Shown: positions 37,255 to 49,748 of the stretch, piece by piece
How positions within the stretch are numbered: position 1 is the first letter of the stretch
Layout of the letters: every line of letters begins with the position of its first letter
Source: Nymphaea colorata
Taxonomy: Eukaryota > Streptophyta > Magnoliopsida > Nymphaeales > Nymphaeaceae
DNA: 64,000 nt
Reading direction: 5' to 3'
NCBI RefSeq assembly: GCF_008831285.2
Contig: NC_045147.1
Span: 1,452,001-1,516,000 of the forward strand
Program-made: the position numbers and the translations under genes
Notes under the pieces: generated by a model
The model's input: the letters and a program-made list of their open reading frames with translations, nothing else
Databases searched by the model: none
Told to the model about the DNA's origin: nothing

Positions 37255-39960
37255 TAGTATCAGCGCCACGAAGCTTTCATGAGTTCTTGTGCTATCATCA
37301 ATCTGAGGTTCATCTATGCTTGGCTTGTCAACCACCCCAACCACATTATGGAACGCCATGGCAAGCTTAGTTTCTATGAAGCTGAGTAAAGATAATTATC
37401 TCATCTGGAAATGACAGCTAGAATCAATCATGTTGGAAGATCTATTGTCTTATGTGGATGGCACTCATCCTAAGGAAAATATCGCTAATGACAAAGGAAA
37501 AAAGAATGCAAATCCTAAATACCTGAAGTGGTGAAAGTCTCATCTTCTAGACTTAAGTTGGATCATGGACACCATGACTGAGAATGTACTCAGTCACATT
37601 GTTCATGTTAACTCCACTCAAAAACTAGGGAATATTTGACCAAAACGTTTAGGTCTCCATCTCCTTTGTGTGTCTGCTTATGGAGAAAGATCTTCATTTC
37701 ATAAAGAAAAGAGGATAGTCTATGATAAACTATCTCAACAAGATCAAATATCTTACCGACACCCTTCAAGCTACTGTTCATAAGGTTCCAGATGAACAGC
37801 CCATTTACAGTGCTCTCAATGGTTTATCGTCTAATTGTGAAGCTTCATCACCACCTTTACTGTAGGTACAAATTTAATAGTTCCCACTTTTCCAATGTTA
37901 CATTATCTTCTTCTAAATCAAGAAATGATTAGACCTCTTCAAACCAAAAAGTTATGCAAACAATGAGAAAGTTGACATAGATTTCAATATAAAAGGACAA
38001 GGCAAGGAACGAAATAACAGTAATGGATATAGCCGTGCATAAGGTAGATCCAACAATAATGAACAGCAGCAATATATAATCAATAAAGCAATGGGCAATA
38101 TCGGTCCTCTCAACATTGATCAGTCATTTGCCAATATTGTGGTTGCAAGAACATGTTGCTAAAGCATGTTGGGATATTTGTCCCACTGTTTCAGCCTTGA
38201 ATGTTGAAAGAGAAGTTGGTATCAAGATACTGGAGCAATGAACAACATTACCAACAAAGACAAGCATATGGAGAACAAGGCTACATGTTATGGTATAGAC
38301 TCAATACCTGTCAAACATATTGAATCTTCCTCATCTATTTCTCATGTTCGTGGTCAAATTTTTGTGCTTTAGTAACTTTTTCTTTATGTTGAAAAATTCT
38401 TTCTAGGTTTCCAGAATATCAAATAATCTTCTCTTAGTAGGGAAATTTACTACGGGTAATGACTATATCTTTGAATTCTCGCCTACTAGTTTTTCCATAA
38501 AGAATAGACATAGACAAATGGGCAAGTTTCAGCTATAGCTTTGGATGAATCAGTCAAGGCTATATCCAATTCTGTCCACTATCAAGCAAGGAAGGCACAT
38601 AAAATTCCATTCAACCAAACGGATTTCAAGTCCTCTCGTCCTCTTGAGCTAATACAATGGCATCGAGGGACCTTCTCCAATCATTAGCCAGGAAGCCTTT
38701 TGATTTTTATTTGTTAATAGTTGACAATTTCTCTAGATTTGCTTGGTTATTTCTTTTGAAAATTAAATCAGATTTTAATGATTATTTTGTCAATTTTAGA
38801 AGTATTGTTGAGAAGCAACTTGGGACCACAATCAAAATGTTTCATTTTGATAATAGTGGTAAGTTTTATAACATTGAATATGAGAAATTTTTAAATTTCT
38901 CATGGACTCCTAAATAGAACAGCCTGGCCGAGCCGAAGCATTGGCATGTGGTGGAGATTGTTCTTTATATGTTTCATTGGAAATTCGCTTTGGATAGAAG
39001 CCTTTTGCACAGCAACTTGTGTTATTAACTGGCTTCTATCGTCAAAATTGCAAGAATCTATCTCTCCATATGAATGTCTATTTAAACAAGTTCTAGACTA
39101 CTTTCATTTGAAACCCTTTGGAGTTGTTCATTATCCTCTCACACCTTACAATAACCATAAGTTACAACAAAAAAACTCGTGAATTTTTATAGGATATGGA
39201 ACACATGACAAAGTTACTCTTGATGGGTTCCTTGCACTTGTCAAGTGTATATGACTCGATACATTGTATTTGATGAGGACACAACTTATTATGGCAGAAA
39301 AATGTCAATCAAGCAGCGTCAACCTTGGTCTTTGTGGACTTTCACCTTCTAGATCTGATCTGAACTGCTTAGAGACAACACTTCAAAGCACCTAGTGCCA
39401 CAAACTTTAACTGGTCTGCCTTCTAATTTAGTATTAATCAACTTTAGAATGCCTAAATCTTTTCTACATTACAAGAGCCAAACTACCATCCTTTCCCTTA
39501 CAAATCAACTCTCTAGCTACCTCACCAATATCATTAGACCCACTATAACTTGAACTGGACCTTACCCATAATGAATTACCTTGATCATCAAGCTCTAAAA
39601 TCCTCGAACATCTTATCATTTCTGCTCCCTTAACTTCAAACTTTTTTAGAGTGGACCATCATAGTCACCCAATGATCACAAGAATGCATGACTATACCTC
39701 TCAAACGTAAAGCCTTCATTGTCCACTTGTTTAAGTCTCCCATCAACCATCTTGAGATCAAACCAGACACCTACCAAGAAGCTGCTCAATATTCTTAATC
39801 GTGTAATGCCGTGGACCAAGAATTTCAAGCTTTGCAAATTAATAAAGTTTGGCACTTAGTTTATACTCATCCCCACTACAGCGTCATTGGCTTCAAACAA
39901 ATTCAAAAGAAATGTAGATGGAATGAGTTTCTTGCTACAATTTAAAAAACATATCAAACT
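37255..39960 (+). pseudogene. Decayed Ty1/copia element, gag to start of RT
   Basis: TAGTATCAGCGCC at 37255-37267 matches the initiator tRNA-Met primer-binding site at 11 of 13 positions. Downstream on the plus strand come a copia Gag block (KLSKDNYLIWK and LSYVDGTHP, about 37,380-37,470), a zinc-knuckle split by a frameshift (CQYC..HVAKAC, about 38,135-38,170), a protease block (YQDTGA, about 38,230), and an integrase core in the open frame 38657-38917 (VDNFSRFAWLF and FHFDNSG). Then follow degenerate 'AEPKHWHVVE' and 'PYECLFKQ' blocks to about 39,290, and a final RT N-terminal piece (about 39,770-39,900, with EFQALQINKVWHLV). Numerous stops and shifts make it inactive. RT core, RNase H and a 3' LTR were not found, so it is truncated at the 3' side. 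Confidence 0.75.
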
Positions 39961-40950
39961 GTGGTCAAATCATACAACTTCAACATCAAGCAAATCTGAC
40001 ATTTAATATAGATAAAGTATAAACAATTCCTTGTATAAAAGAAAGGGGATAAAAAAAATTCTTTTGAAACAGGGGATAAAAAATTTCTTTTGAAACCACT
40101 CTCCACAACATGCAACTCAATAAATTTACACCCCTGTTCTTGTGAGGTACCTCTTTGTTACATGTTCTCATTTATGCCTGCGTCTCGTGAACTACCACTG
40201 TGTTGTGCAGAAATTCCTCTTTTGGCAAAGGAGAAACTTGTGAAACCGAACATGAAATCTGAAATAGTTGCTAAAATGAGAGTGGTTCAAAGAATTCAAT
40301 TGTTTTTGTCATCAAAAAACTAGCATCAATCCAAACAACAAGCAATAGCCAACCAATTAAGGACAATTACCAATAGCATTTCTCCAAGATATGTTGTAGA
40401 ATTAGTAGGAGAACTAAACATCAGAATCATTAGCTGATGAATCAAGGCGACACTAGACTTTTGCAAAGAATTGCATAAAAAAACATCGACTGTAGCTTTC
40501 ACTTTAAAAATTGTTAAAAATCATTGGACAAAGAAAAAATAGTTAAGAGAATGTAAGGAATCAGGAAAGCAAAGACCAATGGTAGTGCACACGATGGTTT
40601 GATCATCCAATGGCATACAGGCCATCTCCTTGTTGGGATAAAAAAGTTTGTACTTGAGCTTGAAATAAGTTGCATGTTTCATATGGGAGGATATCAAACA
40701 TTGAAAAGTTGATCTTCCAAGTAACATCAACAAGATCATTGATGATGTGACGTGCAATAACTAGGACAAAGAAATTTGGTCTAAAAGTGATAAGACTGCC
40801 AAAATTGTGGGGCCTTATAAAGCTGTAGTGACTTTGTGGAACCTTGGACTTGCAATGGTTGGTCCTTGGACTTGTCATTTCCATGGAACTTCTTCTCTGC
40901 AATAGCATCCCAAACTACTTCTTGCTTTTGAAGTACTTAAACCTGCTACA
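39961..40950. other. No recognised gene
   Basis: Short open frames on both strands (for example 40090-40323 plus and 40603-40908 minus) do not match a family with any confidence. The minus-strand part may be a continuation of the LINE-like sequence to its right. Confidence 0.25.
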
Positions 40951-41250
40951 TTAAAAAGAAAAGTTGCATGGAGAGTGGCATGCAATACCCCTATGACATA
41001 TTGATTTATCTACTACTAAATGGGTATAGCGTAGGTAGTTTGAAATTATCTTAGTGAGAGAGAGGAGAGAATTGAGCCACAAATTTGTTCCAAAATGATG
41101 AGAGGAGATGCCCAAATCTATCCATTTACATAATCTAAGTCCTTGAGAAACATGAAAAGCTACCATAAGATTCTGCCAGCCCTTGTATAAATCTATTTTG
41201 AAAAAAAGAATGGGGTAATTTGGGATGTGAATATTGGCTCCCTTTTGCAT
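40951..41250 (-). pseudogene. Possible LINE reverse-transcriptase fragment
   Basis: A 99-codon minus-strand frame begins near a reverse-transcriptase-like FFKIDLYK block and continues VAFHVSQGLRLCKWIDLGISS, then a less clear stretch. Plant LINE RTs have a similar spacing of 'K(L/V)D(I/L)..KAFD..V.W..(I/L)..GFP..W..WI...ISS..F...(V)NG'. The catalytic YADD/FADD box was not found. The match rests on memory of the family pattern and would need a profile search. It could be a chance frame. Confidence 0.35.
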
Positions 41251-43209
41251 TGAATCTGCAACCTTAGATAGAATATTCTGAACCCCTTTCAGCTCTCAAA
41301 TCCTCAAGGAAAAAAAATGATATCTGCATTGAATACCAAGTAGACACATGCTCACTCTGACCTTGTCAGAATGGGAAATGTAAATAACAAGCTTGCCTAC
41401 TGCTGACAATGAAACAAGTTTTCTATAAAATGATGGCCATCCTATTGAAGTTCAGTCCATTCATCCCTAAGAATATGCCCTTATAATCCAAAGGTGGTAC
41501 TAATAAAATGCTTAGAGTGAAACCAAAATTGCTAACTTTCAAGCAAAATCAAGTAAAGTTATTTATCAACATAAAAATAGATGGAATAAGACTTCACCTT
41601 TATTTTTTGAAGCAGATGTGGATAATATACAAGTGATATAGACATGCTCTAAGAAATAGTTGTTGGACACAAGAATCAATTTGCAATAAATTATTATAAT
41701 TTAATTAAAATGAAATGCATGAACTGTCTATATTTTGGGTCACCTTATATCTTACTTTCTTCGCTTGTCCCAGATGCAAGAGTCTTGAGTATGGTATCGC
41801 TGAAAACCAATTTTTCTCACATGCCAGCTCTGGTTCAGAGGTTAAGAGAAAAACCTTCTCAAAAGAAAGATTATCATTATGTTTAAAAATAACAAGGTAT
41901 GTGAGATGTTTGTTTTTACAACAATTCAAAACTTTATGTAAAAAAGCTGTCAAACGACCACAAACTTTGCAAGCTTAAATAAGCTCAATGTTGCATCTGA
42001 TCAAGAAAAAAAGAGCAGCTATACAATATAGTTTCTTTGCTTCAAAAGATTGTTCTATTAGCACATATAATGCAGCTCTACCAATGTCTGAATGCCTCCA
42101 TTATGATTTAAATTAGAAATCAATAAACTACAAAAATTTATTCTAACCTCTTGCTATTACTCAAGCTTCAGCTTCTACTCCTACTTTGAATATAACTGCA
42201 GTGTCTGAACACCTCCATTATGATTTAAATTAGAAATCAATTAACCACAAAAAGTTATTCCTAACCTCTTGCTATGATTCAATCTTTGGCTTCTGCTTTT
42301 ACTTTGACTATAATTGTGATTACAACTACCAAGACATGAAATAAAAATATCTTCAAGCACATGAAAAAGTAAAAAAGAAAATGAAAAAGGCTGATTACTA
42401 GCGATTTAGGAAAAGCAGAAATTACCATGTCGAATAAGTTTTAAATTTGGATGACCAATCCCATTTTCTGAGGTTGAACTTTGAGCCAGTGAAAAGGTAA
42501 TAGCAACAATTACCTGAGTACGGGGACCGTGCATATTAAGCATTCATGTAATAAAACTTCTCAAAACAGAAACGTTGTAACTAGGATCAGGTAAAGAGTT
42601 TCAATGTTGGTTTTGTACCAGATGCATAAAATCCAATTCATTGTTATTGCTTATGATATACCGTTTGCTGCAGGCTTTGTAGACCTAGATAGTGGATAAT
42701 TAATAAGCAACTATAAGGACAAAAATAGAAACACGATTCAACTTCCATCCACTTCCAAATAAAATATTCGATAAACAGGGCTGGTTACATGAAGGTATAA
42801 ATTCCAAAACAACAAAAAAGAGGTAGAAATAAAAACAAGTTGCAGAAATTGGATACAAAACAAAATAAAAATATTCGTGAAAACATAAGGTATATTACAA
42901 CAAGAACAAAAGAATAATTAATCATACGAGACAATCCTTAAAAGCATTGCCAAGAAATATTCTATGAACAACTGTAAACCTGAATTCCCAAGTGTTTCTA
43001 TTCTTTTTGCATTGCATCTACATTGTTTTAGGTGCAAATTTATCCAAGCTCTCTTTTGGTCCCCTCATCCACATTAGCTACTGTGGAAAACCCAACTAGA
43101 GAACAAAGGCATGAGGCTTGCATTCATGGCATTATGGAACAACCACCAACCAAATTCATGTTCATCTTGTCAGATAGCAAAATATGGGTATAAACCTATA
43201 TCCTTTGGC
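41251..43209. other. Intergenic DNA, no recognised gene
   Basis: The overlapping open frames 41705-41953 (minus) and 41715-41978 (plus) are the longest and match nothing I know. A tandem duplication at 42085-42320 is listed separately. Confidence 0.3.
42085..42320. repeat. Diverged 117-bp tandem duplication
   Basis: TGTCTGAATGCCTCCATTAT at 42085 recurs as TGTCTGAACACCTCCATTAT at 42202. Similarity continues across the unit, with later copies of AACCTCTTGCTAT and TTCTGCTTTTACT/TTCTACTCCTACT. Scattered substitutions indicate an older event. Confidence 0.88.
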
Positions 43210-43217
43210 CTTCATAG

Positions 43218-43997
43218 TAAGGGTAGGCATCGGGCCGGGCCGGGCCGACCCGGCCTGCTAAGACCCGGCCCGGGTCGGCCCATCGGGCCTGAAGCCCGGG
43301 CCCGATAATCTTGCTGGGCCGGGCCGCGTACCGGGCCTGGCCACCAAAAGTCAGGCCCGGCCCGGTCCGCCGCGAAGAGGGAGACACGGGAAGGGACAAC
43401 CGAATGGAGAGGGAGACTGAGCGGGGCGCGGGGGCTGTGGGCCGCGGGGGCTGCGGGGGACGGAGGCGGTGTGGGGGCGGAGCGGGGCTGCGGGGGATGG
43501 AGGCGGAGAGGGAGGGGAGCGAGCGGGGCTGTGGGGGACGGAGGCGGAGAGGGAGGGGAGCGAGCGGGGCTGCGGGGGACGGAGGCGGAGAGGGAGGGGA
43601 GCGAGCGGGGCTGCGGGAGGCGGAGAGGGAGAGGGAGAGGGGGAGCGGAGAGGGAGGGGAGCGAGCGGGCCAGGCGGAGAGGGAGAGGGAGAGGGAAAAG
43701 GGAGAGGGAGCAGAGGGAGAGGGAGACGGAAGGGAGAGGGAGAGGGAGAGGGAGCAGAGGGAGAGGGAGACGGAAGGGAGAGGGAGCAGAGGGAGAGGGA
43801 GACGGAAGGGAGCAGAGGGAGAGGGAGACAAGAGATGGGAAGAGAGAGGGAGGGGTCAGGGGAGCGAGCGGAGGGCGGAGGCCCGGTTTGGTTATCGGGC
43901 CGGGTTATCGGGCCCAGCCCGGGCCAGGTTTTCCCTGGCCCAGGCCCGGGCCCAACCGGGCCGGCCCGGCGGTGGCCCGGCCCGACGCCCAGGCCTA
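43218..43997. mobile_element. GC-rich hAT-type non-autonomous element, 780 bp
   Basis: The left end TAAGGGTAGGCATCGGGCC and the reverse complement of the right end, TAGGCCTGGGCGTCGGGCC, share 14 of 19 bases, and both continue GGGCC, forming terminal inverted repeats. An exact 8-bp direct repeat CTTCATAG flanks it (43210-43217 and 43998-44005), the hAT duplication length. The interior is extremely GC-rich beside AT-rich flanks. The ends are reiterated GGGCC/GGCCC, and the middle (about 43,370-43,880) is almost pure purine on the plus strand, with 41-bp minisatellite copies followed by short GGGAGA-type repeats. It contains no transposase. Elements with GGGCCGGGCC subterminal repeats are common in plant genomes. 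The long open frames in all phases are a by-product of the low-complexity composition. Confidence 0.88.
43481..43644. repeat. 41-bp G-rich minisatellite inside the hAT element
   Basis: AGCGGGGCTG starts at 43481, 43522, 43563 and 43604, an exact 41-bp period. Copies differ by single bases (for example GATGG/GACGG). Runs of GGGG and GGGGG recur and could form G-quadruplexes on the plus strand. Confidence 0.93.
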
Positions 43998-44005
43998 CTT
44001 CATAG

Positions 44006-47000
44006 TGGAAAAATTACATAGGAAACTAGTAATACCTTCACACAATTGTGACACAAAAAATAGATAAGAAACAGTGCACTTGGCACTAAATCATTCTCTT
44101 AAATGGATCACAATTGGCTTTTACATAGAATATGACCTAATGGTGTCTTAAATAAGATAAGAGAAAGTGTAGTTGGAGACCCATGGCAAGCAATTCAAGT
44201 CGTTGAGCTGTTGGAGACCCAATGGCTACCAATTCTAGCCATTGGAGTCTCCAATGGATTTTCCATTGGAGCACAAAACAAAAAAGAAAAAAAGTTGGGA
44301 AAAAGTACATAAAATGGAAAAATTACATAAAATTTAAAGAGAATACAATGATTTATGTTTTTCATTTCTAACACATCTAACCGTCAAATCACAAAATGCA
44401 ACACCTTAGGGTTTCATCCACCAGACAATTGTTAAGGATTATCACTCTTTTTGCCTCAATTAGGTACTTAAGAGAAGTACCTTCCTAGAATACAACATGC
44501 TTAGTCAAGATTCTAATTTTCCCCATCTTAAAATATGAAGCCATAGGGCATAAAATAACAATAGTCATCAAGTTGACAATAGACAGCCCGAATACATATA
44601 GGAGTCTATTACATTACACGAACTTATGAAACATGACCGACTTGGAATGAAAACAAAAAACATCTTAAAGTTTAAAATCAGGAAGGAATGTCATGATATA
44701 TATGGTGGATCATCAATACTTTCCACTATAAAAGGAAATTCTAAAGGCACGCCATAGGGGGAAGTTATTTGCATATAGATAAAAAATGGAATGAATGAAT
44801 CATCTAAGAATTGTGTTAAACACACGCAAACATACATAGAAAGAGGAGAGTTCCTCACCAAGAGAATTCACATGAATGTCATGTTCCCTTTGTGGTGGTG
44901 AGTGACATTGCTTAACAATGATGCTACTAGTTCTTCCTGTATCACAATTTGAAGAAATTTTTATAGTTTGACCTATATGAGATGTAAACCAATTACTTAA
45001 CATTCAGCAACTTTTTTGTCATTCTTTTCTTGCTTATTGAACGTCTCCATACCTCCAACAATACATAAGCAAAATGTCAAATATTCATCAACAAAATATC
45101 ACTTTGAAAATAAACCTTCTGCAATAGTTGATTATTTTGTTAGTAAAATGGTGTAGAGCACTGGCAGATGAATTTTAAAATTAATCTTGCATTTCAATTA
45201 TTTGCAGAAGCTATTACTAATCATTTTTTGGTTGTTATTTTTAAGGAAGTGAATTTAAAGGTAGTAAAGAAGACATTTTTGAAGGTTTTCATTCATAAGT
45301 CTTCCTTGGAGCCAAGAAATAGATGTTTGGCTTGATACCTAAGCAATATAAGTTGTTGCAACTTAAAATTTACTACAAGAAGCTATAGCAATTGCAATAG
45401 ACATTGAACCATTCCTACTGCTGGAAAAAAAAAAACTTTCTCAAGGGTCATGGGTAACAATGCCAAGCAAGTCCACTCAAAATAAAATCATTTTATTGTC
45501 ACACTCACACAAGGCTGCATTTTCCTGTGAAAAGACTCGCCCTTTTATTTTCTTCTTGATGCTACAAGGGACGGGCTGGGAACATTGATTTGACATTGTT
45601 GCTACTAATCATTGGAGAAATGTTGGTTTCCCTTTGTGTTTCCTCCTTTGTTTCTATGGGGAGGATTGTTGTTCTCCTCCTTCAACTATTTGTTTCATCC
45701 TATTCCAACACATCATCTCTGTTTGTCTTGACCAATAGTGTCATCCACCTCCCCCAATGCAAGGAAGCTCATTGTGTTCCTCCTTCAATGTTTACTTTTT
45801 TCACGAACCACAATCCCTATTGATTGTTGGAAGTAAGGTAGGGGAATTTGCTAACACTGCCTCTCTCTCTCACCTAAAATTGTGAACCATTTTTCTCTAA
45901 AGTCTCTTTTAAGCTCTTCACTATCTTTTGCAAGTTTTTACATTCTTCAGGTTCATGATCTTCATCTAGGAGCTTGATGCTTCCTATGTAAAAGGCCTTA
46001 TCCTCCAATATCTGCAATTTCATCCTCAATGCTAGAAGAAGACAATGTTAACTATGGAGTCAGCTCAGTCATCGGATGAAACTGCTTATCATTTGAAACA
46101 ACAAACAATGTACCTCATTCATGTGATTCACTGCTTCTACTTGGTAAGATAAGATCAATTGAAACTATTTGCAATCTAGTACAAATGAATGATAACATGC
46201 AAACACTAGAAATTGGGAAAGAAATGTTAAAAATTAAAGGAAAATAGAGATGAATTGTATGTTGTCTAATATATTCAATGTCTAGTTGGTATTATGATTA
46301 CAAATAATGTTCACATAACTTTATTGTTATGCTTGTTGTGTATATTGGTCTTTCTCTATCTAGTTTTCATTAAATTGTTGATGCAAGTATAAACCAAGTT
46401 CCATATTGTGTAGAATCTTTCCCAAATTCATTTGTGGCATGTATTGATTAAGATATTCTTCAAAAACTAAATAGTTCATTTTTTCTCCTTCTTACCAATG
46501 TTATGTCTATTTATTTTGTTTTGTGACCTTGTATAATATCGTTGTCATTTGTGATCTCCAACTCTAAGCAATCCCTACTTTAAGATGGATTTTCCTCAAA
46601 TATTCATGCTTTTCTAGCTTGAAGTTACTTTTTTTCTTCATATGTGCTTGTTGAAGCATGTTGGAAAATTAGGAAAAGCAAAATCCTTTGTGGAAAGTTA
46701 GATTTTTGTATGTGCAATTCAGCGCAAGCTCCTCTTGTTAGAGTTTGTCAATTCCAATCGTTTGCATATCTGTTTTCTTGAAGTTCCCATTTTGTAAATT
46801 CATGCCATCTACTTTGGTGCAATACATGGAGAAAGGCTTGGTATTTTTTACTTCATTTGGTAGGGCTGTTGTGCCCAAAGGTCGGGTCAGCCTATATAGC
46901 TGAATGATTATTATTATGCATATCTTATTCATGAAAAGTTTACAAGCTTCGTGGCCTTGGTATGTGTAATATCTTCTATTTGTCTTCCTCTATCCACCGC

Positions 47001-47099
47001 CACATTTGAAGATACTAGGAAATGTAGTTACTCGTTGCTGCTAACTTGGGGCAACATTAGACTGACATTATCTGAGTGTTGGCCACTTCTATATCACAC
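44006..47099. other. Intergenic DNA, no recognised gene
   Basis: AT-rich sequence with only short open frames (44800-45003 minus, 45590-45823 plus). A minus-strand open stretch at about 46,030-45,885 translates to a charged peptide ending KETLEKNGSQF; it looks more coding-like than its surroundings, but I cannot place it. No repeats or signals stand out. Confidence 0.3.
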
Positions 47100-47345
47100 A
47101 TAGTGGTTGTTTTCGGGTAAGTGAGAGGTTGACAATCCACTCACTAAGAAAAGTGGCCTGATAGCCCCCATTCCGCCTACCTCCAAGGTTCTGGTTAGCA
47201 TCAGTGTCAGCGATTGAAATGGTGCACCCTTCAACTAAGGTATTGTAACCCACCACTTAAGATGCTGGGACATCATGCTCATGAGAATCGAACTAAAGAC
47301 CTGCCTCTTTATAGGCCCCTACGCCGACCAGCTACCTATGCCCCT
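47100..47345 (-). mobile_element. tRNA-derived SINE-like sequence
   Basis: On the minus strand the sequence starts near GGGGCATAGGTAGCTGGTCGGC, with an A-box-like TAGCTGGTCGG (about 47323-47333), and has a B-box-like AGTTCGATTCTC at 47283-47294. The spacing matches internal pol III promoters of tRNAs: A box near +11 and B box near +50. A tRNA-unrelated body follows with GTGGGTTACAATACC. It is not a functional tRNA, because the 3' acceptor half does not pair with the 5' end. The 3' end of the element and its target duplication were not identified, so the lower limit is approximate. Confidence 0.5.
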
Positions 47346-49748
47346 TGAGATAAAAACCATGCGATTGTTGATTATGATGTTTTGAAAAGGCAATATACAT
47401 TGGCTAGGTCATACTTTCAATGGTTGAAAAATCAGAAGTTAGAGCTAAAGGACATTGTTCAATCTGTTTCAAGAACTAAAAGGTTTTCACTAGCAATAGC
47501 AAGAGCACAAATGCTTAAAAACTTTAGTCCTTTGCAAATTTTGCTAGCATTTTTGTTGCCTTATAGACTTTTAAGCCATTTATGCTTGCATATGCATAAG
47601 GATGATGAAAGCATGGAAAACATTTCTATTTATGGTCTATTGGCTTCCCTAGAAGGCGTTTGGGTAAAAGTCACTACTTCATTTTTTTTGTCAATACTTT
47701 TTTATATTTTATCCTTTATTTGGTTACATTCTCTCCTAATGTACATAAAAGGAACCATATTCTTTTCTGCTGACCAGTTATATTATATTGCCAATGGCAA
47801 AAGATGCTATAGAAACCCTTGATTCCATGAGTAATGGGATGTAAAAAGTAGGGATCCATGTGACTATACATCAACGGGGCCACATTTTCTGGCTAGATTC
47901 TAGCTGATATCAACATATAGGAGGTGTTTGTTAGCCGGTTGAAACACTGTAGTGAAGGGGAATTGTTACGAATTTCCCCTCCAACAAACTGTGGAAACTT
48001 TACCTGGGGAAAAGTGAGGTTTTTGGTACCGTGGTAAACTTTTCCCGCTACAGAAGAAGCTGCGCACTTAGAAAGCACCTTCCCTCACTGTGCAAGAAGT
48101 TGCACACAAGATTGCAGCAACAAGCTTTGCCTCTTGACCTTCCCATTGTTGCATAGGTCAACCTCTACAACAACAAGCATTCAGACAAGGTAAACTCTAT
48201 TCTCTCTCTCTCTCTCTCTCTCTCTCTTTCAAGTGTACCCCCTTCTGTTGTTGCCCCTTCTACCGCTCCCCCTTTTTCTGTTCATTGTTTCATGTTCCAG
48301 CTGTTTTCCCCATTGTTTCTCTCATGCATGTGCTGTTTTCCCCAACATTTCATGTTCTTGATATTTTTCCCATTGTTTCTACGTACTCAAAGTGTTTGTT
48401 AAAATGCTCATGATGGAGTTCCTCATGCATGTATTGTTTTCCCCATCGTGTCATGTTTTCCTTCGATCTTGTTGTTTCATGTTCTTGTTGTAAAGACATA
48501 ATAACTATAGGGTTGCGTGTGAACACCATGTGATATGTTTTGGAACTTGGAAGGGCAATAAGATATTGCCTGAGTTGCATTGGGTAGCATGTGATGAACT
48601 TGAGAGCATAGAGACCTTCATGGTCATAGATATGACCATGATTGTCTGATATCCTTCTCATTCGTGGTATTTGACCTTCTAAAGATTGCATTTTGGGAAG
48701 AAGGTTTCATTTGAGTGCCTTACCTGATGTTTGATGTGGTAATGTGGGACCTTAAGTTAGTGATTTTGAATTTTATGTGGTCTTGGTGTTTGCTGACGCC
48801 CATATGTCAAGCGTACATCATCTTATGCTGACTCCGGATTTGAGATGTCAATTACTTTATGTGCTCTAGAAGCTGATAAAATGTAAAACTTTCCCCATGT
48901 GCCTTTTTCTAAACCAAAATATGCATGATATGCTTCAATGCATAGGTTAGTGTCTATTTTTTGTTTCTTCTTTTACTAAAAAATCTAAAGCCTTTTGTCC
49001 AATCTGTAGAATGGAAAGGCTCATAGAACCATGAGTTTGAGAATATAACGAGCTTTGGTCGTTATTTGGTCTTATTTGCTTTGAAGTTTGTACTTAGATG
49101 GAGAACAAAAGATTGTCTACCTGACCCATAATTTCCTTTGGAAAGGAACTCAAAACATTGCTTTTGTCTAGGTGTGCTACCGGATCCAACCCAGAAGAAC
49201 TTGAGTAAATATGTTCATTTCAATTATGTCACATCTTGATGATACATATAATAGCATTTTCATTTTTTCTCCTTTTATAAACTTGGGTCAGGATCATTCT
49301 GGTTATATATGAATGAACCTGTTGATATTGTCCTTATGCTATGATACTTTTTTTTATTTGTGATGCTAGGACTATGAAGGTTTCAAAAGATTATTTCAAC
49401 TTATTCTACAAAAATAGGCCTTTAGCAAATTCTATATTGTATATTGATAAAGGGTGGCAAAGGGTGAACTCTTTTCCGTTCACCAATACCAAATAGACAG
49501 CTAAAGCTATGTTCTGCTATAAGATATTAGATTAACATATTCCTGCATTACAGACATGTTTTACTATATTTTGACTAAAAATTAAAATACATGTAAACAA
49601 TATTTTTGTTGCTATCGTTGTTCTTAGTTTGCTTAGTAGTGCATATATACATATTTATGTATATATGTACTCTCTCTCTGTCTCTCTCTCTCTCTCTCAC
49701 TCTCTGTCGATATATATATATTGACCAGTAGTGGTCTTACAGGTCACA
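47346..49748. other. No confidently recognised gene; one 146-codon frame and two (TC)n tracts
   Basis: A 146-codon plus-strand frame at 47382-47822 has a basic N-terminal half and a hydrophobic stretch (about residues 98-120) but matches no family I know. It lacks signs of selection that can be seen by eye. (TC)n microsatellites occur at 48201-48226 and 49671-49698. 47,920-48,070 contains GTGTTTGTTAGCCGGTTG followed by repeated GGGGAAAA/TTTCCCC words that could be the edge of a DNA transposon, but no matching right end was found. Confidence 0.25.

Noticed and set aside
43196-44021. Overlapping open frames of 178-236 codons on both strands
   Set aside because: They lie inside the low-complexity hAT element; GC-rich, purine-skewed DNA lacks stop codons in every frame, and the peptides are simple Gly/Arg/Glu or Pro/Ser/Leu repeats.
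47382-47822. 146-codon plus-strand frame as a gene
   Set aside because: No family recognised, no clear promoter, splice or homology support; length is within chance for a window of this size.
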